Assembly (NCBI GenBank): GCA_029891345.1
Contig: CM057006.1
Location: 43,854,556 to 43,918,555, forward strand
Length of the DNA stretch: 64,000 bases
Direction: 5' to 3'
From: Dryococelus australis
Taxonomy: Eukaryota; Arthropoda; Insecta; Phasmatodea; Phasmatidae
The position numbers and the translations under genes are program-made. Positions 59,700 to 64,000 of this stretch are shown one piece after another. Under the pieces are notes generated by a model. The model had not been told where the DNA came from and searched no databases. It saw nothing but the letters and a program-made list of their open reading frames with translations. Each line of letters starts with the position of its first letter. The stretch's first letter is position 1.

Positions 59700-62600
59700 T
59701 GTGTTCCCCTACACTGACGTATTATTTATTCAAATGGATTTGTTCCTATTATGGGTCGTACACACGTCAAACATAATGGTTTTGCTTGGCCTGCACTCGT
59801 ACACCAATTCAAATGCTTCCGGACGGTATTTTGTACCGTCGCGTGCTGTAGAGAGCGGGCTTCAAGGTCAAACATTGTAGACGTGCGGCTGGCCCTCGGC
59901 CGCACTACGCAGGAAGATGGGACTTAACTGTTACTCCGGCACCTCTCTTTCCTGCTGCGAACACGTGTTCCAGCTGCGCGGCTAACGCGTGTGTTTTCCC
60001 AATAAACTGCTTGCTTTTAAAAAATGGAAAAATTACCTCGAAGAAAAGTATCTTGAAAATTAGTTGTGGGCTCTTGACTTATGATTGCCACACAGCAGCT
60101 ATGAAAAGCTTTGCAGAAATGCTCTTAATAAATTGCTGTAAAAATTTTGTTGACTTTTGAAAAGTCTGTGAAAAATCCTAAAATTTTTTAATTTTAAAAA
60201 ATGTTCAGAAAAGTTTTAAAAATTGATTTAATTGACCCTTGCACTTTTATCTGTCCAAGGGAAAACATTGAAAAAGTTTATTGTTTTGAAAAAGTTTGAA
60301 AATTTTTATTACTGAAAAATGATGCAAAATTTTGATTACTTTTGTATCTTAAATTGCTGACTGGTATTACTAACAAATACCATCTTACTTTGCTTGTTGT
60401 GATACCTGTTGCCAATTAGTGCACACGTTGATAAACACTATCACTCTTACATATGGACATCTGCTCTGCTGCTGCACTACTGCCGTGCAGTGTGAGTACC
60501 GGTACACTTTTACATTCAATTTACACTTGCAGTGTCAAGTGGGTGTGTTCGACTTGCATCTGTTTTGGCTTACAGTTGTGTCTTTTGTATTACGTGTTGT
60601 CACTTCTAATCAGTGTATGTTTACAAAAGTTAAAACGTCTGATGACGTTGTACGTAAACAACCCAATTTAGTGGATTGTTTTGCCAGATGCAGGACCTCA
60701 CTAGACGTCAATTGACGTGTTTTATTTCCCACTCGAATCACTGTACCTCTGATGACTATATGCACTTTACAGTGTAAACAAATCTGACAAAATAACAAAT
60801 GAATAATTGTACAAATAGTGTGACAATTGAAAACATAAAATCCCTTGATATTATTGATGTTGATTGTAGTTTGACTGTACTGTCTTAATTGCGTTGTTTG
60901 AAAGGTGCCTGAAGGTATCAAGTTACTTACCAATGACTGTAGCTGTTCGTTGTGAAGCACTTTTGTCGCGTACACTGCTGTCCACGTGTTGTGTAGAGCA
61001 GACTATCGACGTAATGTTGATGATCTCCTGCACGCTGATGTTCTACTGTTGTTTGATTCGCGTGAGTTTGGAAAACTACATAACGTAGGAATGAACTTGC
61101 ACTATGATGTTTGAGTAGCCCTAGTGGGGCAAGCCACTTGACACGCTGCACCTCCAGAGGCACTGGAATGTGTTTGTTTCCCGCCTGCGAGCACGTGTAG
61201 AACAGGAACTGGTAATGTGCCCAGCGCCACGTTCGGTAGAGTGAACAATGTTGAATGGGGTCATACGGCCGACGGCTACTTTGGGTACGCGGTCAATATG
61301 AAGGAGAGCTAATTTAATCATCTGTTAGATTATGTTGAATATAAAATATTTCCTTTGAGGCGAACCTGTCAGCCACTTCGCACGCCTATATTATCACTGA
61401 ATTTACTCTGCTTGAGGAAGGCAGACCCATAAATACAAAACGTACACTGCAAGACACTTTAAAGTTGATTCTACTATGAGGGCGCAATACTCAAAAAACT
61501 TGGGAGAGTTAATACAATAAAACACGTCTAATTGTGGCATGACTGTTTTATTACCACAATGATAAGATGAAATGTTGCTGCACATGAAAATGCATACCCT
61601 TGGTTAAACGAACCCGGCACTCTAGACCTGCTGGTGGTCACTACTGTTCCTAATAAGGTGTATGCCTTAAGTTAGAATTACGCAAAAACAACATGTCTCA
61701 TGCGTGAAGTCCTGGTATGCTACTTCAGGATGCAGGGAGACCTCACCTCTGCTAACTAAAAGTACTTAAATGTTCGTGAGTTACGTTAACTATTGCGATT
61801 AAAGAAAATGCAGCCTAGATTGACTTGCAGAGGGGGGTACGCGGAGATTATCGTCTGCCCTCCTGGTTGTCAGGAGTGCTGAAGTCTGACTAACTACATG
61901 GCGTCGGTTTCAATGCACGTCTGGCGAATCCGGCGTCAAAAATGAAAACATGAACAAAAAAAGAACTAAATAACTAACATGATAAATGAAACTGACATTG
62001 TATATAATTATGATTACTAAACTAAAACACATTGGTGACATACCCATGAACGCTGGAGCCCCAGATATGGCTAGGAATGTGACATCACGAGTATGTTACC
62101 ACACTTGAAGGGTGATATTACTTGAAATGATGCCTCAGGTGGCTGATTCTCATTAGATGATGTCATGTACACTCTTATAATTAACATATTAAAATCGGCG
62201 TGTCGTAATGGTCACAATTACAGGAATGGGTATGGATGTGACGAGACACGGATTTCGTCTTTTATGATATGCTATTTACTCTCTATGCTGGAGCGTGCAA
62301 TTTTCTTAGTTAATAATGGTTCAATCACTGCCAAAAATGCCAAAAAATGCTCCTATTAATTAATGCTGCTAGGGAGCCGCTCGCCACTTTACACTTCCTG
62401 CAGGAATGTGATTCCCCATCTTTTGACACTACTTGGAGCTACGTCGCACTTCGGATTCGGCCATTGGGCCCATCGACATTGCACACAATCGGAAAGCTGT
62501 GGGAAGAAGAGGCGCTGCTTATCACAGTGTTCCCTTCAATGGCTGTTGCATCTAATGGTTGTAACTTCACGGGACACTCTCATTTAGGACACATATCCAT

Positions 62601-62813
62601 TCATCACGAGAGTTACCTCTTGTGGTGAATGTTAAATATGACCCGTTGCCATGAGTTACTGGGCGGCAAGAAAAGTGTAAATGCCATTCTTGTCGACCTG
62701 CACTGATGGAGACCGCAACCTAATGTCGATTGGTTGAGTGTTGCTGTGTGGTTAATGCGTCTGTGATGGAACAAACGGGCACAAGGGATACGTGGACGTC
62801 AGGAACATGTCCA
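59700..62813 (-). repeat. candidate long LTR (about 3.1 kb) shared by Gyp-5 and a flanking copy
   Basis: The interval has no coding sequence of its own. It is placed between the gag start of Gyp-5 (left) and the pol end of another copy (right), as an LTR would be in a head-to-tail arrangement. On the + strand it would begin TGTGTTCC (59,700) and end ATGTCCA, next to a minus-strand polypurine run ATAGAGGGGGG (about 62,817-62,827). No second copy is in the window, so this is inference. It includes an AT-rich AAAAGTTTGAAAATTTTT-like stretch at 60,170-60,340. Confidence 0.35.
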
Positions 62814-63055
62814 ACGCCCCCCTCTATTGTGACTATTTGGTCCTCGCAGACCCCCAATGAACTGCCAAGCTGATAGGCGCAACAGGATGTCGGCGGTCGC
62901 ATCTGGTTGTGGACCCTCAGGTTGTAAGACCCCTGATGTGGAGTACGAAAGGGTGGCTCACCACGAATGTGGATCTCCTTTCCGTCAAAAATTTTGAATT
63001 TTTCTCGTGAAATTCCCTTTTCAAAATTTCCTCTGTGCACCACGTGTGATCGCAT
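62814..63055 (-). pseudogene. pol C-terminal end of another Gyp-5-like copy
   Basis: The minus frame contains GSYNLRVHNQMRPPTSCCAY, matching GSYNLRPRN and the following sequence at 54,500-54,560. DNA similarity is clear over about 62,860-62,945 (GCGCAACAGGATGTC-GCGGTCGCA block). Sequence further upstream of YNLR (to 63,055) is different from Gyp-5. Confidence 0.6.
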
Positions 63056-64000
63056 GTGACCACAAAATTCCTTTTTCTTTTGACTGCAATCGACTCAGTA
63101 CCGTTACTAGCGGTTTTTCCTGAAACTACCGCGCAAGATCTGTGAGGGAAGAATGAAAACTGAGGTCAACAACAAGAAGGGAAATTTGCCCCAAATCGCC
63201 ATTGGGAAGAAATGTGTAGAAAGTCAGCCATCTTGAAATGTGTCTCCTTGCGAGCTTGTGACAGTGACGTCAGCCAATTACTAACTTGGACCCATGACCG
63301 GCTGAGGGGAAGTGCGCCGCCAGCCCGCACCCCTCATTCCACATCGCATCATACCACAGGAACCACCTGTACTGCGCTGCGCCACGTGGGTGTTGCTGCA
63401 AGCCAAGAGCCAAGTGGTCCGGCGAAGCAAACATCATTGACCCCACGTGTTAACTGTTCTGCATTAAAAACTGTGTGTGACTGGACTTTTTCACAGTACA
63501 AATGGCAAATGCACAAAATTTCGATCTGTTTCCACTCGTCGAGTTGCACATGAACTCTTGCATTTGTAAGGCTGCTACATCAGTACAAAGACTTTAGGCC
63601 ACAGTAAGCGAATAAAGATCGAACTGCAATCCGAGGCACAGTCACGCACTAGTGCTGGCAGACTGGTCAATTTTTGCATCAACTGCTTCCAGCGATGACA
63701 AACAAAAGGATTTGTCAACCCAGTTTGTGTGCCAAGCTTGTGCACTTATGACGCAGTACAACTGAGTCTACCGATGTTTATGTCGAGATCTTGGAGAAAA
63801 GCTGCAGAAATGCACTAATTACACTATGTACGATAGGGCAGGAGCCTACTCTCACCTACACAAGATACTGGAGACTGTATCATGAACAAAAATGACATCC
63901 CAACCAGATTGGATCATGATTATATGCTGCTGTACTTTGTTGCGATTCCCTCTGCAGCACGACAGCTCTCCACTCAAGGCGACCCAAGTCTTCCTGGGCC
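63056..64000. other. window end, no gene recognised
   Basis: Moderately GC-rich to 63,480, then mixed. Short frames on both strands lack recognisable motifs. By position it could be interior of the element whose end is at 62,814-63,055, but integrase motifs were not found. Confidence 0.4.

Larger units (their letters stand above)
54484..59700 (-). mobile_element. Gyp-5: minus-strand gypsy related to Gyp-1, 3'-truncated
   Basis: Right to left: Cys/His-rich gag (59,695-58,236), protease, RT, RNase H, integrase, pol tail with YNLRPR. The protein layout, the PHD-like finger, the protease variant and the integrase sequence resemble Gyp-1. The left end near 54,500 breaks inside the terminal pol or pre-LTR sequence, judged by alignment with 62,860-62,960. 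The right edge touches a candidate LTR beginning at 59,700. Stops and frameshifts are frequent. Confidence 0.82.

Noticed and set aside
62347-62628. 93-residue + frame near the right side
   Set aside because: No motif, and it lies inside the candidate LTR between two minus-strand element parts.

Overview
This is eukaryotic nuclear DNA, almost certainly from an arthropod and most likely an insect with a large, repeat-rich genome. The evidence is AT-rich sequence, GT-AG introns over 10 kb long, an errantivirus-like provirus with a baculovirus-F-type env, Penelope-like elements, a Helitron with termini typical of insect Helitrons, and several Ty3/gypsy elements. I cannot name the species. || The only host gene I can support is mind bomb (mib1-type E3 ubiquitin ligase) on the + strand. 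Its last four coding exons lie at 11,479-11,532, 12,444-12,518, 15,244-15,359 and 28,602-28,742. Splice phases agree across all four, and the last exon encodes the terminal C3HC4 RING finger and ends in RILLY-stop. Earlier exons must lie before the window or escaped me. The final 13.2-kb intron holds a complete minus-strand gypsy element, two Penelope-like reverse transcriptases and a solo LTR. || Layout. 1-8,719: minus-strand gypsy element (called Gyp-1) with long LTRs; its right LTR carries a Helitron (6,052-7,638). 8,719-8,819: TA microsatellite. 8,820-28,742: 3' part of mib1 with intronic TEs. 28,743-35,001: probable mib1 3'UTR and intergenic DNA with a MITE and a striking C/G hairpin. 35,002-46,420: errantivirus-like provirus with 760/753-bp LTRs, GAAG target duplication, two unrecognised ORFs upstream of gag, broken gag-pol and an open env frame. 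46,425-49,240: mostly unique DNA with a dispersed repeat. 49,245-54,440: two gypsy fragments (+). 54,484-63,055: minus-strand gypsy (Gyp-5) related to Gyp-1, a possible 3.1-kb LTR, and the end of a further copy. || No element here is fully intact: each reverse transcriptase, protease or integrase shows stops, frameshifts or lost catalytic residues. The least ordinary observations are PHD-like zinc fingers at the Gag N terminus of Gyp-1 and Gyp-5 with an altered protease motif, the two pre-gag ORFs and open env of the provirus, a hammerhead-like motif after a Penelope GIY-YIG remnant, and two Penelope pieces sharing a 23-bp overlap 15 kb apart. All homology statements are from reading motifs; no database search was run.
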